NCBI GenBank assembly: GCA_032718475.1
Contig: JAUCBJ010008045.1
Coordinates: forward strand, 1 to 28,225
DNA length: 28,225 bases
Direction of reading: 5' to 3'
DNA from: Nemertoderma westbladi
Taxonomy: Eukaryota > Xenacoelomorpha > Nemertodermatida > Nemertodermatidae
Shown here: positions 8,867 through 17,759 of the stretch, piece by piece
How positions within the stretch are numbered: position 1 is the stretch's first letter
Layout of the letters: each line of letters begins with the position of its first letter
Program-made: the position numbers and the translations under genes
Notes under the pieces: model-generated
Told to the model about the DNA's origin: nothing
The model's database searches: none
The model's input: the letters and a program-made list of their open reading frames with translations, nothing else

Positions 8867-11800
8867 ATGGAAATACCCTGCATTAGTCTCACTGATAGTG
8901 AGCTTCTAGCAGACCCACCTCCCGAATCTGAAGACATGTACGAATTTGGAGGTCTGCCTCTCTCGAGGCACGATATAGAATCGTTAAATGGGCAAAACTG
9001 GTTGACAGATAACATTGTTGAAGCAGTTATATCCAGCTTGTGTTTAGGCTACAACGGCCATGCAAGAGTTTTTAACTCTCATTTCGTTGACATCTTTCAA
9101 GAAGGCGGCTTTAAGAACATACAGAGTCTGAGCAAGGGCGCTTCAGTGCCAGTTTTTGATAACGATTTCATATTTTTCCCTATAAATGTAAACAATTGCC
9201 ACTGGACCCTTGCTGTTTACTCACCTTTAAAGTCAGCAATTTGGTTTTTCGACTCACTGGGGGGCTCTAACCAAACAGTTGTTGATTCTATCAAAGAATG
9301 GGTGCATCTTGTTGCCATTCATTACAATGTGGACCTCCCCCCAATTACCGTTTATCCCTCCATTCAAAAGGTGCAATACAACACCTATCAATGTGGGGTA
9401 TATATCTGTAGGTATGCAAAATGGTGTATTGAAGGTTACTCACGATCGGATTTTGAGGATATCAATGATATTACCATTTCCAAGCATCGTAGTGATCTGT
9501 ATTCTGATATTTCCAGAAATGCCCCTCTAGTTTGGTCAGCCAATCAACAGAAGGCATCGACACCTACACCACCTCCAATTGGAGATCCCACCCCGTTTCC
9601 GAATTCTCACCCACCCGTGCTTAACCATACACAATCAATCTCACCGCTAGAGCCGAAACAACCTCCAATCCAATCAGCCGAATCCTCCCAGGATAACAAT
9701 CAAATTGGAGACCCCACTCTGGTCCCGAACTCTCATCCACCCTTATTTACCCATACTCCATCAATTGCACCGCTAGAGCCGGGACAACCTCCCACCGTTA
9801 CCAGTGGAGGACTGTCCCTCAAGTTCCCATGCACCACCTGCTCTAAATTATGCTGTGTCAACCCCAAGGGAGGGCTGCGCAAACACAGATCCACTGAAGG
9901 CACCACTTGTCCTGGGTCAGGTTCCATCATTACATTTCCAGCCACCGGTTCCTCCGCTCCTGCTGAAGCTGCAATTCCACCCGACTTACACTCTAATCAG
10001 CCAGCCATGTCTCAAGGGTCACCCGGACTACTGTCCCAACCGTTTACCAATGACACTCCATCCCCTGCCCCTGCGGTAGCCAGCCAGAGCGCCATATCAG
10101 ATTCACTTAGCAGTGCATTCGAAACCCTCACTAGGATCAGAACCCTGACTCGTATCCCCAGGGGTGCAAGACTAAAAGCAGCCACACTTTACAGTAGTCT
10201 CTGTGATGCCATCGTCCTCAACAACAGTCAGTCAAACTGGTTAAACCTGCTGGCCTTTCCATTCTCTCTCAGAGTACCCTCCCAGGGATCAAGGTCCAGA
10301 CGTGGCCGGAGGGCTATCGGTCCAGCCTGCAAATCACTCACAGCCAAGGTAAAGGACCAACTGTTGGAATTTGAAGAGATGGTCAAGAACACCAAAGAAT
10401 TACTAGTACTGCCCACGACTAGCCTTCCATCCCATCTGAAGCCCAAGACTCAACAATCCTCGGATGACATGCTAGGGAAATTGATAGCCTCTAAGATAGA
10501 AGAAGGAAATGTGAAAGCAGCTGCACGACTAGCATCCTCATCAGCCACTATAGCCCCAGCCACCTCAGAGACCCTTGAAGCCCTCCGACTCCTTCATCCT
10601 ACACGCCCATCAGATGACTTCCACGGAGTACCGTCATTAGAGGAAGCAGATGTCCCGACCCTCGAGCTATCTTACCCAGAGGTTCTAAAATCAATCAAGC
10701 TATTCCCCAATGGCTCGGCACCAGGTCCCGACAACTGCCGTCCTCAGTTCCTCAAGGACATGATCTCATCATCAGCGGGGGATGCTGCCCTGGCTTCCCT
10801 CAAGGCTATGACATCGGTAGCTAATATCATGCTAAAGGGAGGAGTGCCCCAGGAAGTTCTCCCTTACCTCTATGGCGCCAGGCTTTGTGCTTTCACTAAA
10901 CCAGCAGGTGGAGTTCGCCCCATAGCCGTGGGGTGCACTCTGCGTCGACTTACCGCCAAAACAGGCTGCCATTCAGCGGCAAAGCATTCCGGTTTAAAGC
11001 TAGGACCCCATCAGCTAGGGTTCGGGACCCCCCGGGGTGCAGAAGCAGCAGTACATGCAGCCAGGCGTTTCCTCAGTGAGTCAATAGAGAGAGAGACAGT
11101 CATGATCAAAATTGATTTCTCAAATGCCTTCAACAGTATTCACCGTGGACCAGCCTTGAGGGCAGTGCTAAAGAACCTCCCACCACTATACAACCTGGCA
11201 TATCAGTCATATTCGCAACCCTCTCTCCTATTCTACAATGGGACAACAATTGCCTCTGACGATGGTATGCAACAGGGAGACCCACTAGCCTCTCTATTCT
11301 TCAGCAACGACACAATTGAACTTGTCGATAGCATGGAATCTCCTCTCAACGTGTGGTTCCTGGATGACGGTTCCTTGGGTGGAACACCATCTGTTGTTGC
11401 TTCTGACCTGAAGAGGGTCATAGCCGAGGCAGCAAAGCTAGGGCTTATGGTCAAGGCATCCAAGTGTGAGTTAATCTTTGGCAAGCACTTTCCCTTAGAA
11501 CTGAAAGAAGAGACAACAGCTCTGTTTGATGCCATCACACCAAGCATTAAACCAATCGATTTTTCTGATGCGCTGTTGCTTGGATCACCCCTAGGAGATT
11601 CAGCCATGGAGAAGATCCTTGAAGAGAAGGAATCAGACCTCTCTAGGTTCGCCGACCGCCTCCACCTTCTATCGGCGCATGACGCCCTATACCTACTCAG
11701 ACATTGCTTTGCCATTCCGAAGTTGATGTATGTGCTGCGGTGTTCACCCGCCTTTGGATCGCCTCGATTGAAGTCTCTAGATGATAAGATTCGGCAGTGC

Positions 11801-12856
11801 TGCCAAATTGTGCTCAACACTAGGATTGGGGGCGATGCTTGGGCCCAGGCTTCCCTTCCAATATCTTTGGGCGGACTGGGGGTTAGAAGCACATCCGACG
11901 TAGCTTTACCAGCTTTCCTGGCTTCCAGCCATGGGTGCATCCCACTGCTTAACACCCTACTACCCAGTTCCATTTCCAGCATCCCCAACCCACTCCTAAT
12001 AGCTGCGAAGCAACTACTACCTACCGATTTTCCTGAACCAATCAATCAAGCCATTCAGAAAGGATGGGATGCCCCGCTGTGCTCATCACGACAGGATGAA
12101 CTGATCACCAAAGCCTCATCAGCAAAAGAGAAGGCTCGTCTCCTAGCTGCCGCCGCAGACCACGCCGGGGACTGGCTAAGGGCACTGCCGGTATCATCCC
12201 TAGGCCTTCGCCTCAGTGATGAGCAGCTGCGGGTGGGAGCAGCTCTCCGCTTGGGTACACCTATTTGCGAGGAGCATTCCTGCAGGGGTTGCGGGTTGGA
12301 AGTCGACACGAGTGGAAGTCATGGCCTCAGCTGCTTACACAATTATGGGAAATACACCCGTCATGCAGAGGCCAATGACATCATTCACCGTGCACTCTCA
12401 TCAGCCGGCATTGCCTCCACCTTGGAGCCTCGAGGACTTTCACAAGACGGCAAGAAACCAGACGGTTTGACCTTTGCCCCTTGGTCCTCAGGCCGCCCAC
12501 TCGTTTGGGACTTTACTTGCAGGGACACCCTCGCTCCTTCCTATCTACCCGAGACAAGTAAATCTGCAGGTGCAGCCGCTTTAATGGCAGAGACCAGTAA
12601 AGGAAATAAGTATGCTGCGCTCCAGCACCACCACTTATTCCGCACTATTGCCTTAGAGACCTTAGGCCCAATCGGTGCAGAAGGCACCGCAGTACTGCGG
12701 GAGATAGGGCGGAGAATCGCCAAGGAAACAGGTGAACCTAGGTCCACAGAATTCCTTTTCCAGCGGCTCTCAATTGCAGTGGTCAGAGGGAATGCGACAT
12801 CTGTCCTAGGTACCACCCCCCACCAGGCGGGCCTTGATGAGGTATTCCTACTCTGA
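8867..12856 (+). CDS. retrotransposon polyprotein: Ulp1 (C48) protease, zinc finger, reverse transcriptase, R2-type endonuclease
   Basis: The protein is 1329 aa. ATG 8867 follows an in-frame TAA at 8837 and has a strong start context (A at -3, G at +4). Residues 25-220 are a C48/Ulp1-like cysteine protease with H112 (NCHWTLAV), D129 (WFFDSLGG), Q170 and C176 (YQCGVYIC), so the full catalytic set is present. A proline-rich linker holds two copies of a 30-residue repeat. C322-X2-C325-X14-H340-X7-C348 is a zinc finger. The reverse transcriptase has D750 in motif A (KIDFSNAF), QQGDPL in motif B (802-807) and FLDD (D833, D834) in motif C. A second CCHC-like finger (C1139, C1142, H1152, C1156) precedes the endonuclease, with RH, KPD1199 and WD1215F and a downstream NKY. 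Known elements of this kind cut a specific target and prime reverse transcription there. All key residues are intact and there are no stops, so the copy is young or still functional. Confidence 0.9.
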   Translation: MEIPCISLTDSELLADPPPESEDMYEFGGLPLSRHDIESLNGQNWLTDNIVEAVISSLCLGYNGHARVFNSHFVDIFQEGGFKNIQSLSKGASVPVFDNDFIFFPINVNNCHWTLAVYSPLKSAIWFFDSLGGSNQTVVDSIKEWVHLVAIHYNVDLPPITVYPSIQKVQYNTYQCGVYICRYAKWCIEGYSRSDFEDINDITISKHRSDLYSDISRNAPLVWSANQQKASTPTPPPIGDPTPFPNSHPPVLNHTQSISPLEPKQPPIQSAESSQDNNQIGDPTLVPNSHPPLFTHTPSIAPLEPGQPPTVTSGGLSLKFPCTTCSKLCCVNPKGGLRKHRSTEGTTCPGSGSIITFPATGSSAPAEAAIPPDLHSNQPAMSQGSPGLLSQPFTNDTPSPAPAVASQSAISDSLSSAFETLTRIRTLTRIPRGARLKAATLYSSLCDAIVLNNSQSNWLNLLAFPFSLRVPSQGSRSRRGRRAIGPACKSLTAKVKDQLLEFEEMVKNTKELLVLPTTSLPSHLKPKTQQSSDDMLGKLIASKIEEGNVKAAARLASSSATIAPATSETLEALRLLHPTRPSDDFHGVPSLEEADVPTLELSYPEVLKSIKLFPNGSAPGPDNCRPQFLKDMISSSAGDAALASLKAMTSVANIMLKGGVPQEVLPYLYGARLCAFTKPAGGVRPIAVGCTLRRLTAKTGCHSAAKHSGLKLGPHQLGFGTPRGAEAAVHAARRFLSESIERETVMIKIDFSNAFNSIHRGPALRAVLKNLPPLYNLAYQSYSQPSLLFYNGTTIASDDGMQQGDPLASLFFSNDTIELVDSMESPLNVWFLDDGSLGGTPSVVASDLKRVIAEAAKLGLMVKASKCELIFGKHFPLELKEETTALFDAITPSIKPIDFSDALLLGSPLGDSAMEKILEEKESDLSRFADRLHLLSAHDALYLLRHCFAIPKLMYVLRCSPAFGSPRLKSLDDKIRQCCQIVLNTRIGGDAWAQASLPISLGGLGVRSTSDVALPAFLASSHGCIPLLNTLLPSSISSIPNPLLIAAKQLLPTDFPEPINQAIQKGWDAPLCSSRQDELITKASSAKEKARLLAAAADHAGDWLRALPVSSLGLRLSDEQLRVGAALRLGTPICEEHSCRGCGLEVDTSGSHGLSCLHNYGKYTRHAEANDIIHRALSSAGIASTLEPRGLSQDGKKPDGLTFAPWSSGRPLVWDFTCRDTLAPSYLPETSKSAGAAALMAETSKGNKYAALQHHHLFRTIALETLGPIGAEGTAVLREIGRRIAKETGEPRSTEFLFQRLSIAVVRGNATSVLGTTPHQAGLDEVFLL
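9578..9793 (+). repeat. two-copy tandem duplication in the protease-RT linker
   Basis: Residues 238-267 and 280-309 are near-identical proline-rich units of the form IGDPTxxPNSHPP...PLEPxQPP. At DNA level the offset is 126 bp (9578 versus 9704). The units differ by several substitutions, so this is an old in-frame duplication that preserved the reading frame. Confidence 0.85.
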
Positions 12857-12872
12857 ATCCAGGAATTCTCAT

Positions 12873-12874
12873 AG
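12873..12874 (+). promoter_or_regulatory. splice acceptor (AG) of a GPCR last exon
   Basis: ATTCTCATAG is followed by GTGTTAATTTATCTC, where homology to GPCR transmembrane helix 7 starts. The in-frame TAG at 12872-12874 closes the frame just upstream, as expected at an intron end. Only 18 bp separate it from the retrotransposon stop codon, so the branch point and most of the pyrimidine tract must come from retroelement sequence if this acceptor is used. Confidence 0.55.
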
Positions 12875-13063
12875 GTGTTAATTTATCTCAACTCAGCAGT
12901 GCACCCAATATTATATAATATTATGTCACAACAATTTCGTCGGGACTTTCGTCGCGTTTGTTGCCGGGGTAACCAACAGCGCTTGGCTTTTGTCAATCAA
13001 AGAACTGTCAATTACAATTCGGAAATGACGAGGCATAGCACACTCGATAGTACAAAACTGTAA
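12875..13063 (+). CDS. last exon of a peptide-type (TRH-receptor-like) GPCR: end of TM7 and C-tail
   Basis: The 62 codons begin inside transmembrane helix 7 with YLNSAVHPILYNIMSQQFRR, followed by helix 8 (DFRRVCC), with likely palmitoylated cysteines and a short polar tail ending at TAA 13061-13063. The pattern LNSAxxPxxYNxMSxxFR is typical of rhodopsin-family peptide receptors, and the YLNSA version is closest to thyrotropin-releasing-hormone receptors. The usual NPxxY is HPxxY here. No TM1-TM6 sequence is seen anywhere else in the window, so earlier exons must lie left of it with the intervening genes nested in an intron, or the exon is an orphan fragment. It is on the same strand as ACE and the retrotransposon. 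Confidence 0.7.
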   Translation: MLIYLNSAVHPILYNIMSQQFRRDFRRVCCRGNQQRLAFVNQRTVNYNSEMTRHSTLDSTKL

Positions 13064-15857
13064 CCTTGGAGACTTGAGATTACTTTTATAACATTAGAGT
13101 ATTTCTTACTCTGAGAGAGAATTTGATGTTTTACGAATTTTAGCTCCTCTATATACGAACTTTAAGAGCTAATCTGCAACCATTTAATGGATATTAATTA
13201 AATAATTATATAATATGGTTTTTGTAAAATATATTTATCTTTTAGTAAAAATAATATAAAAAGATAATTATACATAAATTTTTGTTTCGATATAAACAAC
13301 ATAAATTTTCGAATATAATTAAACGCACGCAGTGCAGAAATATTCGTGGGGCCCTTTCGCAGCGAGAGGCATATTCACTCGTACTGCGCGAGACATATCA
13401 GTGGCTAACGCGTGATCCTAACCCAATGCACGTTTGTAAATATATTTAGTGGATTTATATACAATGATGAAACATTTGAGACGGTTTCACTCTCAGATAT
13501 ACTTCGCCCTCTACTGGAAGACTGGAGAATTGCAGATGGTTCAGCGTCATCACCAAGATCCAGGGTGTACACATATGCCAAGTATCAGCTTTGCAACGTA
13601 TAAACAAGCAAATGGAAATGGTTTTCACTTTCGGCCATTCCGACTTCTAGTGACAGACTGAGTTAGTAAAACCTACAGACTCATCGATGGCAGGTTGAGT
13701 AATGGCTAAGGCTCACGTTACTTTATGGGTCGTTCGATAGATTTTCTTACGTTCATTATACCTACTTTTGGGTCCGCTACATAAATTATTGTATGTTTAA
13801 CATATGATTAACATATTGATTGTTTAATTATTGATGAGTTTCTACAAAATTTGTGAATCATTACTATATAGAATGTAAGAAAATTTCATAAAGTTATTAG
13901 TGTTTCAGAACATGATATTTATTTTTCAAGAATAAATGGGTGTTTGAAAAGTTTTCACAGCCAATACTTTCTAAAAATAAAAAGTGGCTCACATACGTCA
14001 TACGTCACTTTAATGTTTACCCACTACGCACCAACTGGGTCAAATGTAATCCAAAATGTTTTCAGTCCTTTCTGTGGATACGGTGACAAGGTTTTATGAC
14101 TTCTCGAAACTGAATGCCTGATTTTGCCATTAACTATTTACTATCACCAATAATATGCAACAACACGTTGGCGTAACATTTTCAAGCCCATTTAAATCAT
14201 GAAAGCGGTTGTTAGCACTTTACAAATGCCACTTCCCTTGTGAAACCTTTCATTTAGGTCCATCGGTCCATTGAGCGACTGCAGCCTTTGTTGAAAAGAA
14301 ATGATTTCAGCTCCCCTGAAAATATTCATAACCTAAAAGCTAAAACAAACAGAAATAGACCAACCGAAAATAATTATAGCATAGAGAGTACTTTTAAAAT
14401 GGCAATGTCACCGTGAAACTGGTGGTGATGGCACCCAGAACGAATCATAAGCATTGTCGCATTGCCTTAAGGTAAGGATGAAATGAATCATCATAACCCA
14501 GAATAAAATGCAAGTCACCCACGTGTCGTTTATTGGTGTATTCACACATGTTTCTGTAAAGTAGGCCTCTGCAGTATGATTGGATCTTGGCACTGCACTG
14601 GCACATTAACAGCTGACATTAACAGATGATGTAGCAAAACAATACTGGATTGTCTGATTGTGAAAATACATGTATAATAGAGTAGCTGCTGGCTGCTGTC
14701 ATACAGTGTGTCATTTCAAGCAGATAAGTGTGACCTTTTATAAATTTATTAATAATTTTACTTAGTTGTTTTCAGCAATATGGCCCACAGGCTGACAGGT
14801 CTGCAGGTGCAGGTATACATAATTTCGCTTGTCAGACTATCACTCACTTATCAGCTCATCGCATTTTATTATTATGACAATATGAGGCCTAATGGCAGTT
14901 ATTTTAAGAATGTGATAGGCTGATTGCAGATAGGCCTAAGCCTTTATTAGACACAACTGACTGACTGAGACAAAAGGGTACTGTTACCGCTCGTACCGGT
15001 CAGCTAGCCTAGCCTATTATCACCTCTTACGCCTTAACAGAGGCTACATCATCAGAATGTTCCAGACATGCAGACTTGTGGTATTGTGATGCTAGTGTCT
15101 GATTGTGTATGCTTACCGGTAAATCAACAATGTTTTGAATGCTGATGTTGAAGTCGGTTTAGACAGTAGGAAGTGTTGGTAACTTGGTACCATTCTAATC
15201 ATGTAATGTACCGGGTAATACTGTAATATGGTCAGATGGTCGAGCGGAAACGGATATATTTACTGTAGTAATGATTCTAATGAATGCTGTAGTCATAGTC
15301 ATGCAGTCAAGTCCTTTTGTCATGACAAAAACACATCTACGCAATCTGTCATGTAGACTGTAGAGGATAGGTCAATCAGTCAATGTCAATCTGCCAAAAT
15401 GTCCTACGGTTCTAGGCCTACTGTCTTTCAGTTCAACATGTTCACTCCGTCTCGTCTACAAATTACGGTAATTTTGCATACGACATTACAAGTAATTAAG
15501 TGATTTCAAGTCCAGAAGTCAATGCAGTTATTCAGTAGGCCTATAAATAATATTGCCAGTCTGTCTTATTTAATCTGACCATTAGAGACATTACTGTCAG
15601 ACTGTAGCTAACTAGGAGACAAGCAGTCAATTAGGTGAACATGAAAGTATATGATTATATATTACCTCTAGTGGCAAGATGTAAGTGATAGGCCTAACTG
15701 CCTAATCAGCGAGTTACAGTCTGACAGTAAGAATTCCACAGTTGCAGGCAGCAGTAGTCCAGTGCGGCACAAACAGACAAAGGACCCTGCACACACAAAA
15801 CAAGGTATAGTTTTGATTTTGTGGATTTTTGGAAGATTTTAAATTTGATCTTTTCTT
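13064..15857. other. non-coding DNA after the GPCR exon; no gene recognised
   Basis: The first part (13064-13320) is very AT-rich and probably receptor 3' UTR. A less AT-rich patch at about 13320-13430 has no identifiable function. From about 14560 to 15800 the DNA is rich in TAGGCCTA, TACCGGTA and CAGTC/GACTG-type words. Short open frames at 13412-13661 and at 14408-14593 (minus) show no family motif. No RNA gene was recognised. Confidence 0.5.
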
Positions 15858-15865
15858 ATTTTAGA
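15858..15865. repeat. 8-bp target-site duplication, left copy
   Basis: ATTTTAGA lies directly before the left transposon end and is identical to 16584-16591. Confidence 0.9.
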
Positions 15866-16583
15866 CAGGGACGGATTAAGGGGGGGGGGCAACAGGGGCA
15901 GCTGCCGGGGGCCCGTAAGTTGGAAGGGGCCCGCAAGTTGGGAGAAATGTATCGGACATTATCTTACTGATAAAACAACCTTATGTATTTATTAATTTCT
16001 GACTGTTAAATAAATATTTAGAGTTTATCTCACATATAGCACCATTCAGAGCACTGTGTCGCATATAATGTTTAAAGTGTTTAAAAAATATGTTTAAAGT
16101 GAAATGTAATGCTTAAAGGAAAAGGGTCGATTTAAAATAATAGTAAATTATTACTGTATTACAATTAACATTTAATTTTAATTAATTTTATTAATTTTGT
16201 GTCTAATTTATTAATAAACCAAAATATTCGTTCCTAAATATAGAATTGATGTCTTTTGGATGGTGTAATTTTAGGAAAAAATTATTATTATTTAAAATTT
16301 ATAATAATAAAGGACTATTATTCGTCATTTTCCGCATTTTTCATTGATTTTCAATTTAGCAAAATTCAACTATTTCTGTCTATAGTGTTTCCGGTTACGT
16401 TTTTATATCGAATATATTTATTTTTTTATTTGAAAAAAATATCACCAGTGATACTTATTTGTACCAACGGGGACCAACATTTTTTGCAATTGGTTTTCGT
16501 GGGGGGGGGGGGGGGGGGGGGGGAAGGCTAGGGGCCCGTAAGTTGCGACTGCCGGGGGCCCGAAAATTCATAATCCGTCCCTG
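15866..16583. mobile_element. hAT-type non-autonomous DNA transposon (MITE-like), 718 bp
   Basis: The ends are perfect 13-bp terminal inverted repeats: CAGGGACGGATTA (15866-15878) and TAATCCGTCCCTG (16571-16583). They are flanked by identical 8-bp duplications ATTTTAGA (15858-15865 and 16584-16591). An 8-bp duplication with CAGGG-type ends is diagnostic of the hAT superfamily. Subterminal direct repeats GGGGCCCGTAAGTTG occur at 15907-15921, 15926-15940 (one change) and 16531-16545, next to CTGCCGGGGGCCCG blocks. The interior is AT-rich, has no transposase frame and carries a G run of over 20 bases near the right end, so the element depends on a transposase elsewhere. The exact ends and duplication suggest a fairly recent insertion. 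Confidence 0.92.
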
Positions 16584-16591
16584 ATTTTAGA
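16584..16591. repeat. 8-bp target-site duplication, right copy
   Basis: ATTTTAGA lies directly after the right transposon end and is identical to 15858-15865. Confidence 0.9.
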
Positions 16592-17759
16592 CGCAATTTA
16601 ATCCACAAATAAATTAATTTGGATTATTGTACCATTCACTTTACATCCAGATCTAGTCATCATAGGGAATTATCACGTTTCCTATGAACACAAGTATGAG
16701 AATATGGAAAATCCCATCGTGGTTGACAAGAATGACAACTATTTCTAAGTTGTCATTCTTGTCAACCTCGCAAATAGATAACACAAACAAATTAGAAGAC
16801 CCAGTTCGGGCAGTTGTGCAACTTCTTATCTTATCTAATCTCTCTTATCTCATCTTATCATCTTAGTTTTATTTTCGCTTTCATTCCTTAGCTACACACT
16901 ACAAGCATTTGAAAAAGGTGTCTCCGACGAAATTGCATCTGTTACACCGCAGGCTTCAACCTTATTTTGAGTTGTTGTTACTGTTAGAAAGCTGGCCATA
17001 TAAGGATTCCACATTTTTTTGCTGAAATTTGTCATAAAAATGGGGGTGGGGGGGGGGGGGGGGGGACTCAGGTGCCTAAATATCGACACTTAAAGTATAT
17101 TCCAGGACATGGTGCAGTGGTGTAAATATAACCAAATTTGAATAGGAATGATAATTATTTATTATTATTTCTTCTTTCTATACGAAAAGGTGAGTATAAA
17201 TAGATGGCTTCCCTAGACGCAAAAATCGAAATTAAATATTCCATAAGATATTATTTATTATATTACTGTATTTCTAACCTTAAAGTAAACGTTTCATGAG
17301 AAATATCTGGTGAGTCAATAACTCCCTATAACATATCGTTATTAAAATGCAGAAATACTTATCAGGCGATTCGATGTGATGACGTGATGTATCCTTGACC
17401 TTGTATAATCATAACATTTATTCACAATAAACCTTAATGGTTAAAACCCTTAGGAAGAAATGCATAATAGTATATGATTTTTGTATCGTGATGAATATCT
17501 TCTTGATTGGCCTTTATGCATTCCTATCAGTGTTTCCTCCCTCCCCTCCCACTTCCCACAGATTTACTGACCATGAACAAACCTCTTACTTTGTATCTTT
17601 GACTGGCTTGTACACTATTTAATGAAACAATAATAGTAGTATTCCTGCTGGACTCCTTTGTAGAGAAATTAGATATTACATAGTCATCAATACTATTTCC
17701 CCTTTATATTGGATCTTTCTTATAACTGCGTACATATTAAATTATATTCCGGATAGAAA
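16592..17759. other. non-coding DNA upstream of OTUD4-like gene
   Basis: Apart from the 20-bp hairpin at 16718-16770, it contains a C/T-rich ATCTTATC microsatellite-like stretch (about 16825-16865) and a G run of about 20 bases at 17041-17065. The rest is AT-rich DNA leading to the OTUD4-like start. Promoter elements cannot be assigned with confidence. No coding frame was recognised. Confidence 0.5.
16718..16770. repeat. perfect 20-bp inverted repeat with 7-nt loop
   Basis: GGTTGACAAGAATGACAACT (16721-16740) is followed by the 7-nt loop ATTTCTA and then by its exact reverse complement (16748-16767). A T-T mismatch and two more pairs (CG/CG) extend it to 16718-16770. No transposon end or coding frame explains it. 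It may be a small palindromic insertion or a hairpin RNA. Confidence 0.85.

Larger units (their letters stand above)
8755..12860 (+). mobile_element. intact non-LTR retrotransposon of the NeSL/R2-like (restriction-like endonuclease) group
   Basis: The boundaries are approximate: composition changes near 8755, and the coding region stops at 12856, 18 bp before host exon sequence. A single long ORF encodes Ulp1 protease, zinc finger, reverse transcriptase and restriction-like endonuclease. That is the architecture known from NeSL-clade elements, which are relatives of R2. The presumed 5' UTR (about 110 bp) has two short upstream ORFs, including one at 8792-8830. There is no poly(A) tail, no recognisable 3' UTR and no visible target-site duplication, so the true ends need a second genomic copy. 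Confidence 0.65.

Noticed and set aside
13320-13660. Less AT-rich patch after the GPCR exon, considered as another exon
   Set aside because: Two overlapping short frames disagree, no family similarity is visible and the receptor already ends at 13063.
14408-14593. Minus-strand open frame with a membrane-like stretch, considered as a transposase or receptor fragment
   Set aside because: It is too short and contains no diagnostic residue pattern.
15230-15255. ATGGTCGAGCGG resembling the start of a serine tRNA
   Set aside because: The rest of the cloverleaf is missing.
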